From assembly GCA_015488755.1 (NCBI GenBank), contig WFNB01000104.1:62001-126000 (forward strand): 64,000 nt of DNA, read 5' to 3'. The notes below the pieces were generated by a model. It did not search any database and was not told where the DNA came from. It worked only from the letters and a program-made list of their open reading frames with translations. Shown here piece by piece: positions 25,160 through 34,356 of the stretch. A program made the position numbers and the translations under genes. Each line of letters starts with the position of its first letter. The first letter of the stretch is position 1. The DNA comes from Gammaproteobacteria bacterium (GTDB lineage: Bacteria > Pseudomonadota > Gammaproteobacteria > GRL18).

Positions 25160-25720
25160 CTATAAACCTTTTACCGCATAAACTCCGGCAACATGACGCA
25201 GCATTCCCTTATAGTCCATACCATAACCAAAAACATAACGATCAGGAATGTCTAAGGCAACAAAATCAGCATGGGTATTATTTTTTCGCTCATGCACTTT
25301 ATTAACCAAAACAGCACTATACACTTGCTCTGCTCCTTCTTTCTGGCAATAGTCTTTAATTGCTGCCAGTGTGACCCCTTCATCATGAATATCATCAACT
25401 AAAAGTACCGTTCTTCCCTGCATAGAAATAGTAGGTGAAACCAACCATTGCAATTGCCCACCACTGATTTTATTGCGATAACGGGTAGCATGCAGGTAAT
25501 CCATTTGTAAGGGAAAATCTAATTCTGTGCTGAGCATTCCCATAGGGATCAAGCCACCATTCATAATACCAATGACAATGGGAAAGCGATCAGCTAAAGC
25601 CTGAGTAATTTGTTTCGCTAAGCTTGTGACGGCCAATTGCATTTCTTCTTTACTAATAATGCAATCTGCTTCTTTTTTTACCTGCTCACATTCGATAATT
25701 AATTGTTCTAATTCTGACAT
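25160..25720 (-). CDS. Hypoxanthine-guanine phosphoribosyltransferase
   Basis: The 186-residue type I phosphoribosyltransferase has the PRPP-binding loop VLLVDDIHDEGVTL and the family pattern IVIGIMNGGLIPMGMLSTEL upstream of it. It converts hypoxanthine or guanine plus PRPP to IMP or GMP. The C-terminal PDRYVFGYGMDYKGMLRHV is typical of Hpt-type enzymes. I place the start at ATG 25720; a GTG codon directly before it is also possible and no clear ribosome site distinguishes them. Its stop abuts the phosphorylase start, a salvage operon. Confidence 0.92.
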   Translation of the reverse strand: MSELEQLIIECEQVKKEADCIISKEEMQLAVTSLAKQITQALADRFPIVIGIMNGGLIPMGMLSTELDFPLQMDYLHATRYRNKISGGQLQWLVSPTISMQGRTVLLVDDIHDEGVTLAAIKDYCQKEGAEQVYSAVLVNKVHERKNNTHADFVALDIPDRYVFGYGMDYKGMLRHVAGVYAVKGL

Positions 25721-25749
25721 CACGTTAATAGGGCTCTTTTGTCTTGAGT

Positions 25750-26118
25750 TTAATAAGTAAACGTTACTGTATTATCATCCATGGCTTCTGAAATAACATA
25801 AGCACCGCCGATGGTTTCGGTTACTTCTGGGATCAGATCATCACCCCAGAGTTCCAATGTTGGGGTGCATACTTTAAACTTTACCCCCGCTTCATAGGCT
25901 TCACAAATATAGTCATAGACTGTTTGTTTGCTACCAGGTTTTATATGCAAATTTTCAGCCACACCGCGTACAGCAAGCTCACCTGAACGCCCTGTCAGGA
26001 TTACTTCAACTTCATATTCCATTGCTGCTGCAACCGTCGCTTGAAAAAACGGGGCACCCAATTCCGAACCACTATTAGGATCGGTATTCATCATAATAAT
26101 CAGTAATTTATCAGCCAT
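25750..26118 (-). CDS. DsrE-family protein
   Basis: The 122-residue cytoplasmic protein starts MADKLLIIMMNTDPNSGSEL and has the DsrE/F-like alpha-beta pattern, with FKVCTPTLELWGDDLIPEVT near the C-terminus. It contains one cysteine, in VCTP. DsrE-type proteins relay sulfur in some sulfur oxidisers, but many single-copy members, like this one, have no assigned role. It lies 29 bases upstream of the salvage pair and may be co-transcribed with it. Confidence 0.8.
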   Translation of the reverse strand: MADKLLIIMMNTDPNSGSELGAPFFQATVAAAMEYEVEVILTGRSGELAVRGVAENLHIKPGSKQTVYDYICEAYEAGVKFKVCTPTLELWGDDLIPEVTETIGGAYVISEAMDDNTVTFTY

Positions 26119-26144
26119 TGTATTCTCTATTTATGTATTTGAGC

Positions 26145-26192
26145 CATTATTAGTTTGTACCATTATTAGTTTGTACCATTATTAGTTTGTAC
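26145..26192. repeat. Three perfect 16-base tandem repeats at the end of the MscS gene
   Basis: The unit CATTATTAGTTTGTAC is present three times without a mismatch. On the minus strand it spans the last codons and the stop of the mechanosensitive-channel gene. Because 16 is not a multiple of three, each copy shifts frame, and the stop TAA falls in the second unit. The array could change the channel tail by gain or loss of units. Confidence 0.85.
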
Positions 26193-27290
26193 AATCTCAC
26201 CATTGAGATGTAAGGTTGACGTTGGGAAAGCAACTTCAGCGCCATGTTGTTCAATAATAGTTAAAATCTGGAATAAAACATCTTCTTTCACTTCATGAAA
26301 TTTTACCCAGTTAGTTGTTTTGGTAAAAGTATAGATGAAAAAATCCAATGAAGAAGGCGCATAGCTATTAAAATTGACCATAAGGGTCTGTGTGGTATCA
26401 ATCTCGGCATGATTACGTAACATGGTACGAATATCAATGAGAATTTGTTCCAGCTTGTCAGCATCATCATAACGAACACCAATGGTTTCTTTTATCCGTC
26501 TATGACTCATGCGAGAAGGATTTTCAACAGCAATACTGGCAAAAATTGAATTGGGTACATATAAGGGGCGTTTATCAAAGGTTCGGATCATAGTTAAGCG
26601 CCAACCAATATTTTCTACCGTCCCCTCAATGCTCCTATCAGGTGAACGTATCCAATTGCCAACAACAAAGGGGCGATCTAGGTACAGCATAAAACCACCA
26701 AAAAAATTAGATAAGAGATCTTTAGCTGCAAAACCAACCGCCATACCACCAATACCACCAAAGGCCAGCACCCCAGAAACACTAAAACCTAATTCTTGCA
26801 ACATCACCAGAGCACCGGTAATAAAAACAGAGATCCGGATCAGTTTGGTCACCGCCTGAACGGTCGTGATATCATAGTTATCTTCTCTAACACGCCCCAA
26901 CTTAATAATATTACGTTCAATACGAACAATAAGTCGCAAAACCAACCAAGTCAAAATACTGATCACACCAACTTGTCGAGCTGGATGAATAAGCGAATCA
27001 TAAACACTGACATCATTGGCATCGGCAATCACACCCGCCGCTAAAGAAATACCCCAAAGCCAAACAAAGGCACTAATGGGCTTTGATAATGACTCAACAA
27101 AGGCTTCATCCCAAGGATTTTGCGTACCCTTTAAGCGAGTATGTAGTTTCTTTACCATCTTTTTTTGAATAAAATCAAACAATAAGGCAAATAAAATAAT
27201 TAAAAAAGCCTCTGTAATCCATAAACCATCACCACGCAAAAACTGGATCTGTAATAACCATTGTTTTAATTCAAATTCAGCTGATTCCAT
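26166..27290 (-). CDS. MscS-family mechanosensitive ion channel
   Basis: The 374-residue inner-membrane protein has about four N-terminal transmembrane segments (roughly 25-45, 70-90, 100-120, 145-165). The MscS pore and beta domain follow: GGIGGMAVGFAAKDLLSNFF, RPFVVGNWIRSPDRSIEGTV and YVPNSIFASIAVENPSR. Layout and size resemble YnaI-type channels, which open on osmotic downshift. A GAGGGTGAT ribosome site precedes the ATG. The last codons are written by a 16-base tandem repeat. Confidence 0.92.
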   Translation of the reverse strand: MESAEFELKQWLLQIQFLRGDGLWITEAFLIILFALLFDFIQKKMVKKLHTRLKGTQNPWDEAFVESLSKPISAFVWLWGISLAAGVIADANDVSVYDSLIHPARQVGVISILTWLVLRLIVRIERNIIKLGRVREDNYDITTVQAVTKLIRISVFITGALVMLQELGFSVSGVLAFGGIGGMAVGFAAKDLLSNFFGGFMLYLDRPFVVGNWIRSPDRSIEGTVENIGWRLTMIRTFDKRPLYVPNSIFASIAVENPSRMSHRRIKETIGVRYDDADKLEQILIDIRTMLRNHAEIDTTQTLMVNFNSYAPSSLDFFIYTFTKTTNWVKFHEVKEDVLFQILTIIEQHGAEVAFPTSTLHLNGEIVQTNNGTN

Positions 27291-27377
27291 ATCACCCTCT
27301 TGTTTGTATTAGAAATAGATGCCTGTCAGTATAGCAACACTATCAAAATAGTCGTGCAAACAGCATTAAATAAAGGA

Positions 27378-28442
27378 TTAAGCTATATAATCTGTTGGAT
27401 CTAAGAGATCCAGTGACGGTTCTTCAATATAATGTGCTAATTGCCTTTTGGCTTCCCGCCAACGAGGCATAGCAACCAAGGTGTCACGACTAATGGCTTG
27501 TTTTTGATGCAAATGTGCCAGCCGTAAACTTGATGCTGGGTTATTATAACCTTGTAAACTATTGACCACATCCCATGCGGCGGTACGATTATTACAAACC
27601 AGAATCATATCACAACCGGCATCCAGAGAGACTTTTGCTCGTTGTTTGTAGTCACCTGCAATAACCGCCCCTTCCATACTGAGATCATCACTAAAGATTG
27701 CCCCTTGAAAGTGCATTTTTTCCCGTAATATAGTTTTTATCCAAACATGGGAAAAGCCCGCACTGTGTTTATCCACACGGGGATAAATCACATGCGCCAT
27801 CATTAACGCATTAATACCGGCATCAATCATAAATTGAAAGGGTTTCAAGTCATCCATTTCAATTTCCCGTAGTGGCCGTTCATCTATTGGCATAGCCACA
27901 TGCGAATCAGCAGCAATGGAACCATGACCGGGAAAATGTTTACCGGTTGCTTGCATACCTGCTTCATCCATACCAACAATAAAGGCTTGGGCAATTTTAC
28001 CCACGACAAAGGGATCACTATGAAAAGCTCTATCACCAATCACCGTGCTGATCCCCTTATCAATGTCCAATACTGGAGCAAAACTAATATCAACCCCTGT
28101 TGAATTAACTTCACTGGCCATTAGCCAACCACATTGGCGTGCCAGTTCCAACGCCTTTTTTTGATCCTGCTCATAAATATCACCAAAATGGCGCATGGCG
28201 GGTAGAATGGTAAAACCATCTTTAAAGCGTTGTACTCGCCCACCCTCTTGATCCACAGCAACCAAGAGTCTTGGCTTTTTAATGGCCTGAATAGACTGCA
28301 CTAGAGTTTCTAATTGTTCCAGAGAATGATAATTTCGACTGAATAAAATCACCCCACCCACCACCGGATCGCTCAGCAATGCTTTATCATCTGCGCTTAA
28401 TTCTTGTCCAGCAATATCCACCATTACAGGCCCTAATGTCAT
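27378..28442 (-). CDS. nagZ: Beta-N-acetylhexosaminidase NagZ
   Basis: The 354-residue glycoside hydrolase family 3 enzyme shows GVILFSRNY, VDQEGGRVQRF, the substrate-binding KHFPGHGSIAADSHVAMP, and the nucleophile region FSDDLSMEGAV. It removes GlcNAc from anhydro-muropeptides in the cytoplasm during cell-wall recycling. Ribosome site AAGGA precedes the ATG. It is followed upstream on the same strand by peptide-transporter genes and a YkuD enzyme, a setting that fits murein recycling. Confidence 0.96.
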   Translation of the reverse strand: MTLGPVMVDIAGQELSADDKALLSDPVVGGVILFSRNYHSLEQLETLVQSIQAIKKPRLLVAVDQEGGRVQRFKDGFTILPAMRHFGDIYEQDQKKALELARQCGWLMASEVNSTGVDISFAPVLDIDKGISTVIGDRAFHSDPFVVGKIAQAFIVGMDEAGMQATGKHFPGHGSIAADSHVAMPIDERPLREIEMDDLKPFQFMIDAGINALMMAHVIYPRVDKHSAGFSHVWIKTILREKMHFQGAIFSDDLSMEGAVIAGDYKQRAKVSLDAGCDMILVCNNRTAAWDVVNSLQGYNNPASSLRLAHLHQKQAISRDTLVAMPRWREAKRQLAHYIEEPSLDLLDPTDYIA

Positions 28443-28466
28443 TATTTTTCCTTTCTATTCATTGTC

Positions 28467-28498
28467 ATTTTCTACCATTGCCATTTTCTACCATTGCC
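28467..28498. repeat. Two perfect 16-base tandem repeats
   Basis: The unit ATTTTCTACCATTGCC occurs twice in succession between the nagZ start and the end of the DppC-like gene. It is a different sequence from the 16-base array at 26145 but has the same unit length and a similar position next to a stop codon. Confidence 0.7.
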
Positions 28499-28511
28499 AT
28501 AGGCAAATGAT

Positions 28512-29357
28512 TTATTTCTTGGCTTTTACATCCAATTTATCACGCAAGGCATCCCCTAAGAGGTTTACCGCTAAGACCACCAGCATTAATGTCACTCCGG
28601 GTACCAGCACCATGTGTGGAGCCATCAGTAAATATTGTGTCCCATCACGGATCATACTCCCCCATGAGGCCTGTGGTGCTTGCACGCCTAGGCCAAGAAA
28701 TGATAAACCAGCCTCGGCAATAATAATACTGGCAATACCAAAGGTAAATTCAATCATCAAGGGAGCCATAATTAAGGGCAGAATATGCCATAAAATAATC
28801 CGTCCATGAGATGCACCCAAGGCTCGAGCGGATTGTACATGTTCTCTTTGTTTGATGGCCAATACTTGCGCACGAGATAGACGAGCATAGCCCACCCAAC
28901 TCACCACACTGAGGGCAATGATCACATTAGCAATACCTGGTGCCATTAAGCCTGACAAAGCAATGGCCAGTAAAATACCTGGGAACGCCATAAAAACATC
29001 AATAATACGCACCACAAGATGATCCCAATGCCCCCCGATATAGGCACTGATCACGCCGATCCCCGTGCCCACAAATGATGACACAAAAATCACCCCAAAA
29101 GTGACACTAAATGACGTATAGGCACCGACAAGAAGGCGATCAAATAAGGGACGCCCTAAATCATCATAGCCTAAAAATGCCTGTTGATCAGAGCTTAATA
29201 AGATTTTTTCTAAGACTACATCATTCGGATGCAAGTCTAAAAAAGGGGCTAATAACACCATTAATAACCATAATAGCAAAATAACAGAGGCCAATAGTGA
29301 TTTTACTGACAGGCTGGCAGGCCATTTTTTTGCTGACAAGAGAAAAGTCTGTTTCAT
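28512..29357 (-). CDS. DppC/OppC-like peptide ABC transporter permease
   Basis: The 281-residue protein has an N-terminal anchor helix (about 20-40), a segment of about 40 residues outside the membrane, and a BPD_transp_1 domain with five further helices. The coupling loop reads ARALGASHGRIILWHILPLI, followed by AEAGLSFLGLGVQAPQASWG, typical of DppC-type permeases. It starts inside the stop of the DppB-like gene (4-base overlap). The ATPase subunits are not in the window. Confidence 0.93.
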   Translation of the reverse strand: MKQTFLLSAKKWPASLSVKSLLASVILLLWLLMVLLAPFLDLHPNDVVLEKILLSSDQQAFLGYDDLGRPLFDRLLVGAYTSFSVTFGVIFVSSFVGTGIGVISAYIGGHWDHLVVRIIDVFMAFPGILLAIALSGLMAPGIANVIIALSVVSWVGYARLSRAQVLAIKQREHVQSARALGASHGRIILWHILPLIMAPLMIEFTFGIASIIIAEAGLSFLGLGVQAPQASWGSMIRDGTQYLLMAPHMVLVPGVTLMLVVLAVNLLGDALRDKLDVKAKK

Positions 29358-30277
29358 TCGCTTAATCGTATCCTTGGATCAAGCAAACCATAGGCAATAT
29401 CGGTTAGTGTATTAATCACGACATAGGTGGTACTGATCAATAAAATGCACACCTGTACTACGGGATAATCTCTTTTTTGAATGGACTCAATGGTTAGTTG
29501 CCCGAGTCCCGGCCAAGAAAAAACCATTTCCGTAATCACCGCCCCTGCGAGCAATGCTCCTATTTGCAAACCAATAAGTGTGATCACTGGCAATAGTGCA
29601 TTACGCAAGGCATGTACAGCAATAATACGAGTCTTACTTAAGCCCTTTGCTTTAGCTGTGCGGATATAATCTTCATTTAATACCTCCAATAAAGAGGCTC
29701 TGATCATACGTGACAAAATAGCAGCCAGCGCCGAACCTAAGGTTAGAGCAGGTAATACTAAGGATGCCAAACCACTTCGCCCACTCACTGGAAACCAGCC
29801 TAAAGCAACTGAAAAAAGTAAAATTAATAAAGGACCCATTAAGAAATTAGGAATGGAAACACCGATTAAGGAAACGCCCATAGCCAGACCATCAGGGTAC
29901 TTATCTTTATTTAAAGCCGCCATAATACCCAAAGGAAAAGCCAGCAAGCAAGCGACGAATAAGGCCGCCAGTGTCAGTTCGACAGTCGGCATAATCCGCT
30001 GTGCAATCAGTGTTGCAATAGGCTTTTTCGAATGCAATGACATACCAAAATCAAAATGGCTAAGACCATATAGGAACTGGATGAATTGCTCAGATAATGA
30101 TTTATCCAAGCCTAAAGAGTGGCGTAATAATGTTTTATCAACCGCGCTGGCAGATTCTCCTAACATGACCTCAATCGGATCACCCGGCACCAGATGAATC
30201 AATAAAAAAACCAGTAAAACAACGCCCAAAATAACCCCAAAAGCACTCAGTAATCGGGCAAGAATAAAATTAAGCAT
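29354..30277 (-). CDS. DppB/OppB-like peptide ABC transporter permease
   Basis: The 307-residue permease begins MLNFILARLLSAFGVILGVV and includes LLIHLVPGDPIEVMLGE, the signature of DppB-type subunits. The coupling loop reads YIRTAKAKGLSKTRIIAVHA. It pairs with the overlapping DppC-like protein to form the membrane channel of a peptide importer. I place the start at ATG 30277; it overlaps the end of the YkuD gene by eight bases. Confidence 0.93.
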   Translation of the reverse strand: MLNFILARLLSAFGVILGVVLLVFLLIHLVPGDPIEVMLGESASAVDKTLLRHSLGLDKSLSEQFIQFLYGLSHFDFGMSLHSKKPIATLIAQRIMPTVELTLAALFVACLLAFPLGIMAALNKDKYPDGLAMGVSLIGVSIPNFLMGPLLILLFSVALGWFPVSGRSGLASLVLPALTLGSALAAILSRMIRASLLEVLNEDYIRTAKAKGLSKTRIIAVHALRNALLPVITLIGLQIGALLAGAVITEMVFSWPGLGQLTIESIQKRDYPVVQVCILLISTTYVVINTLTDIAYGLLDPRIRLSE

Positions 30278-30806
30278 CAATCAATACCGCTGTGCCCGCA
30301 TCAACCAGTGAAAATAATTGCAACAATTGAGCATTACGCATTTTAATACAGCCATGAGAACTGGGTATGCCCATGGGATCACTATCTGGACAGCCATGAA
30401 TATAAATATAACGTCGCATGGTATCGGTCTCACCCAAGCGATTAAAGCCGACTTGTAAGCCACTAAGCCACAAAATACGCGTTAAAATCCAATCCCGCTT
30501 TGGGTATTGCTCACGCAGGTGTTCTGAAAAAATTTCTCCCGTCGGTCGACGGCCAACAAATACGGTATTTTCAGGGCAATCATGACCTATTTTCGCACGA
30601 ATACAATGCCAGCCCCTTGGTGTACACTCACTACCAAAGCGTTCTCCAAGGCCATTTTTTGCCGATGCAATACGGCTTGAAAATAACACTTGCTCAGCAT
30701 CCAGTAATTGCAGCGACTGTTGTTCAATATTAATAATAATATGAGGCTGACTGCGTAAATAAGAAAATTGCCCCCTTGATTGTTCCTTATATGAATTGTT
30801 CAACAT
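30270..30806 (-). CDS. YkuD-domain (L,D-transpeptidase-like) enzyme without signal peptide
   Basis: The 178-residue protein has the YkuD catalytic signature: H in IYIHGCPDSDPMGIP and the nucleophilic cysteine in SSHGCIKMRN. Most L,D-transpeptidases are exported, but this one has no signal peptide (MLNNSYKEQSRGQFSYL), so it probably stays in the cytoplasm. There it could trim murein peptides (L,D-carboxypeptidase activity). It lies between the binding-protein gene and the two permeases and is translationally coupled to dppB, which supports a recycling role. This is inference. Confidence 0.85.
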   Translation of the reverse strand: MLNNSYKEQSRGQFSYLRSQPHIIINIEQQSLQLLDAEQVLFSSRIASAKNGLGERFGSECTPRGWHCIRAKIGHDCPENTVFVGRRPTGEIFSEHLREQYPKRDWILTRILWLSGLQVGFNRLGETDTMRRYIYIHGCPDSDPMGIPSSHGCIKMRNAQLLQLFSLVDAGTAVLIDA

Positions 30807-30836
30807 AATCTTTAGCCACTCATTAAGTATAAGAAA

Positions 30837-32390
30837 TCAATGCGTTGCTGTCTGTCGAGAAACAAAGTGCAAAGCATCATAATTACCATTAGCAGAAACC
30901 TCGTAACCGATAATGTCCCGCCGTAAAAAGGCAATATTATCTTCGTACCAAAGGGAAACATAGGGCAATACCTGCTGTATTTTTTTCTGCAAACGTTGAT
31001 AGTTTTGTACATAGTGAGCCATATCCTGCTCTTGTTCTGCCTGCTCAATTAATTGATCAATCGAGGCATTCAATAAACGCCCTCGATTCGCACCCGTGGG
31101 GGGAATCGAGTCACTATGAAACACATAGCGAAAAATATCTGGGGTATTAATCCCCACCCACGTTAAACTATACATTTGAAAATGACCCTTTTTAATATCC
31201 CCATAAAAAGTTCCCCAATCATAACTACGAATATCCACATCAATAAACACCGCTTTTAACTGACTTTGAATAATACTGGCAATACGAATGCGAAAGGGAT
31301 CACTGGATGTTTTATAGCTTAAACTCAGACGCTTTTTCTCAGAGTAACCCAGTTGATGCATAAGGGCAATGGCCTTTTTCTGCTGAAAATCATAGGGCAT
31401 TAAAGCGCTACCTAGCCAATGATATTCTGGGAAAAACCCCTCGGCTTTTTGTGCCGCATTACCTAAGGCATAACGAATGATCTTATCTCGATCTAAGGCA
31501 TAGGCAATAGCCTGTCGCAATAATAAGGAACCCGTATCCTTATCCTGTAAATTAAAGCCCAAATAACTGTAGTTGGCTCCTTTCTTAGTCAAAAACAGTA
31601 AGGGATTTGTCTTATCCTCGGCTCTTTTTTGTAAAAATTGGATATGTTCCGGTGGTAAATTATTTTGCACAATATCCACCTCGCCTCTGAGCAATTTTAA
31701 TACTCGCAAGGTCGGGTCTTTAACCTTTAAAAACTCAAATAACTGCTTATCACTGCGTCGTCTGAGAAATAACTGTCCCTCAAAAGGCCATTGAGAAAAA
31801 ACAAAATCCCCACTGCCAACAGGCTGAGTATTAAAGGGATGATGTGTCTTTAGCAAGTCCTTAGGCATAATGCCTATCACTAAAAAAGCAGGAAATAAGG
31901 CATCGTCACGAGATAAATAAAAATCAATGGTGCGCTTATCCAACACGTCCATACGCTCAATATGAGCCAATGATTTACGATGAGGTGAAGCGTTTTTTTT
32001 ATCCAGTACCGCCTGATAGCTTGCTTTCACATCTTGCGCTGTTAATTCTTTATTATGATGAAAGCGGGGCAATTGTGCGTATTCATCCAGCTTAAGTGTA
32101 AAACGATAATGACGTAAGTTAATACGCTGCCATGAAGCAAGACTGGGAATAGGATGGCCATCCACAGCAAAGTCAACCAGACGTTGATAAAGCAGGCGAT
32201 TAATGCGCACAGAAGTAGCATCGGTAGCATAGAGGGGGGAAAGCGTCACGGGAGCACTGACCAAGGCAAAACGAATAGGCTGACTCACAGCGGATGTGGT
32301 TTCTAGCGATTTAAACTGTGGCTCGGCATTATCAGAGCAGGCACTAAGAATCAGTACCGTACCAAGAGTTATTATTCTTATTAGCACCAT
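30837..32390 (-). CDS. Peptide ABC transporter substrate-binding lipoprotein
   Basis: From ATG 32390 the 517-residue product has a lipoprotein signal (MVLIRIITLGTVLILSAC, lipid-modified Cys 18) and an SBP_bac_5 (DppA/OppA-type) fold. It shows IRFALVSAPVTLSPLYATDA near the N-terminus, KGANYSYLGFNLQDKDTG in the middle and FRYVFHSDSIPPTGANRGR later. A frame extension to 32471 lacks a ribosome site. It would deliver peptides, possibly cell-wall peptides, to the permeases encoded just downstream. Confidence 0.9.
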   Translation of the reverse strand: MVLIRIITLGTVLILSACSDNAEPQFKSLETTSAVSQPIRFALVSAPVTLSPLYATDATSVRINRLLYQRLVDFAVDGHPIPSLASWQRINLRHYRFTLKLDEYAQLPRFHHNKELTAQDVKASYQAVLDKKNASPHRKSLAHIERMDVLDKRTIDFYLSRDDALFPAFLVIGIMPKDLLKTHHPFNTQPVGSGDFVFSQWPFEGQLFLRRRSDKQLFEFLKVKDPTLRVLKLLRGEVDIVQNNLPPEHIQFLQKRAEDKTNPLLFLTKKGANYSYLGFNLQDKDTGSLLLRQAIAYALDRDKIIRYALGNAAQKAEGFFPEYHWLGSALMPYDFQQKKAIALMHQLGYSEKKRLSLSYKTSSDPFRIRIASIIQSQLKAVFIDVDIRSYDWGTFYGDIKKGHFQMYSLTWVGINTPDIFRYVFHSDSIPPTGANRGRLLNASIDQLIEQAEQEQDMAHYVQNYQRLQKKIQQVLPYVSLWYEDNIAFLRRDIIGYEVSANGNYDALHFVSRQTATH

Positions 32391-32491
32391 CAATTGCCTA
32401 GACTCAAACAACTTGAAAAGACAGCTATTAAGTTGCTTGGGTCTATATTGAGTGGCCAGAATTTGTGTCATGATAAGGACAAAAAATAAGA

Positions 32492-32959
32492 CTACCAGTT
32501 CTTATACGGATGTTTAATTAACATGGAATTGTAATAGCGCTTATCATCAGAAACTTCCTTGCCCAGCCAGTCCTGCATATCAAAGTCTTCATTTTCATGA
32601 CTTAACTCAATTTCAGCCACGAATAAACCCGCATTATCACCAAAGAACTCATCAATTTCCCAAGTATGATCGGCCACTGAAACATAGTGTCGAGTCTTTT
32701 CAATAAGCGGTTTGTCGCATAGCGTAGCTAATAATTCATGAGCATCATCCATCGGGATCGGATATTCAAATTCCTGTCGACTAATACCAAGCGTAGCACC
32801 TTTGATATTAATATTGGCCTGATCACCCTGTATACGCACTCGTACTGAAGACTTATCAGAACCGACCAGATAACCTTGTTTAAAGGCAATACTTTTATGC
32901 ACCTGTTGACGCCAAGTATCATTTGTCAATAGGAATTTTTTTTCTATTTCAAGTGCCAT
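32492..32959 (-). CDS. CYTH-domain protein (probable triphosphatase)
   Basis: The 155-residue protein starts MALEIEKKFLL, which holds the ExExK metal/triphosphate motif of the CYTH/triphosphate tunnel superfamily. Strand-rich segments with alternating charged residues follow (SSVRVRIQGDQANINIKGAT; DHTWEIDEFFGDNAGLFVAE). Bacterial single-domain members hydrolyse inorganic triphosphate; adenylate cyclase activity is less likely. It sits eight bases downstream of rlmD on the same strand. Confidence 0.9.
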   Translation of the reverse strand: MALEIEKKFLLTNDTWRQQVHKSIAFKQGYLVGSDKSSVRVRIQGDQANINIKGATLGISRQEFEYPIPMDDAHELLATLCDKPLIEKTRHYVSVADHTWEIDEFFGDNAGLFVAEIELSHENEDFDMQDWLGKEVSDDKRYYNSMLIKHPYKNW

Positions 32960-32967
32960 AATACCCT

Positions 32968-34356
32968 CTATTTTACTGCAAACTTATCATGTACAAATAA
33001 CGCGATGGATTCCACATGAGAGGTATGAGGAAACATATCCATAACCCCGACTTTTACTAAACGATAGCCATTTTTATGGATCATAATTTCAGTATCTCTT
33101 GCTAAAGTCGATGGATTACAGGAAACATAAACCACCGTATGCGCACCCAACTTGGGTAAATATTCAATAATCTCTTTTGCACCACTACGAGCAGGATCTA
33201 ATAAAATTCTATCATATTTTTGTTGTGCCCATTTCATAGATGAGCAATCTTCAAATAAATCAGCGGCATAATAATCAGTATTTTCAATGCCATTTTTTAA
33301 GGCATTGTCTTTGGCTCGAATCACTAATTCTGAGCTACCTTCCACACCCGTTACATGAGCAGCACTACGGGCAATAGGCAAAGTAAAATTACCCAAACCA
33401 CAGAATAAATCCAAAACTCTATCATCATGTTGTGGTGCTAATAAGGCCAGTGCATGGGCAATCATTTTACGATTAATGTCCATATTCACTTGTGTGAAAT
33501 CGGTTGGTCTAAAGTCATTAACAATATCATACTCAGGCAAAGCATAACTCAATGGAGTAAATGTTGCACTGATATCAGTATCAAGTGATTTTTGACTCTC
33601 TGCAGGCGGATACAAACGGGTGATGCTACTCGGCCCCTTGGGTTGCAAATAAAAGTGTAGCCCCATTTTCTGAGCATAGGCGATTAGTTTTTCTTTATCT
33701 TCATCACTAAAAGGTTCTAGATGACGGATAATATAAGCACCCTGTTCATCGCCATAGGCCACTTCAAGTTGCGGAATTTGATTATAAATTGACAGACCTC
33801 GTAATAAGCCAGCCAAATCCTGTAAATGCAAACCAATATCGGGATGTAAGACCTGACAGGTTTCCAACTCTGCTAAAAAATTACTGTGTTTTTCTCTAAA
33901 ACCAACCAACATTTTATCTTTTTTAACCACAAAACGAACCCCTAAGCGCGCCTTACGGCGATAGCCCCAATATGGCCCTGTCAATGGTTCTAAAATAGTC
34001 TCAGGTTCTGCTTTACCTAAACGCTTTAGGTTTTCCAACAAGACACCCTGTTTTAATAGGATCTGTTGATCGGCAGCCAAATGCTGCAAGCTACAACCAC
34101 CACAAATAGCAAAGTGCTCACATTGAGGTTCAACCCTTAGAGGTGATGCCTTAATAATTTCATGCACCCGAGCTTCGGCAATATTTTTACGTTTATTGGT
34201 ATAAATAAAGCTTAGCTCTTCTCCTTCTAAAGCACCATCAACAAATATGGTCAAGTCATCAATATGACACACCCCTTTACCATCATGACTAACTGATTCA
34301 ATCGTAGCGACTACGGGATCTTGGGAGAGTTTTGCTCTGCGTCTTCTTCTGGCCAT
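32968..34356 (-). CDS. rlmD: 23S rRNA (uracil-1939-C5)-methyltransferase RlmD
   Basis: The 462-residue enzyme has an N-terminal TRAM RNA-binding domain (about 10-70). The iron-sulfur cluster region CEHFAICGGCSLQHL supplies its cysteines, and the SAM-binding motif VLDLFCGLGNFTLPIA follows. The catalytic motifs are LDPARSGAKEI and VYVSCNPSTLARD, with the nucleophilic Cys in the latter. It methylates U1939 of 23S rRNA. Length matches E. coli RlmD. Confidence 0.96.
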   Translation of the reverse strand: MARRRRRAKLSQDPVVATIESVSHDGKGVCHIDDLTIFVDGALEGEELSFIYTNKRKNIAEARVHEIIKASPLRVEPQCEHFAICGGCSLQHLAADQQILLKQGVLLENLKRLGKAEPETILEPLTGPYWGYRRKARLGVRFVVKKDKMLVGFREKHSNFLAELETCQVLHPDIGLHLQDLAGLLRGLSIYNQIPQLEVAYGDEQGAYIIRHLEPFSDEDKEKLIAYAQKMGLHFYLQPKGPSSITRLYPPAESQKSLDTDISATFTPLSYALPEYDIVNDFRPTDFTQVNMDINRKMIAHALALLAPQHDDRVLDLFCGLGNFTLPIARSAAHVTGVEGSSELVIRAKDNALKNGIENTDYYAADLFEDCSSMKWAQQKYDRILLDPARSGAKEIIEYLPKLGAHTVVYVSCNPSTLARDTEIMIHKNGYRLVKVGVMDMFPHTSHVESIALFVHDKFAVK

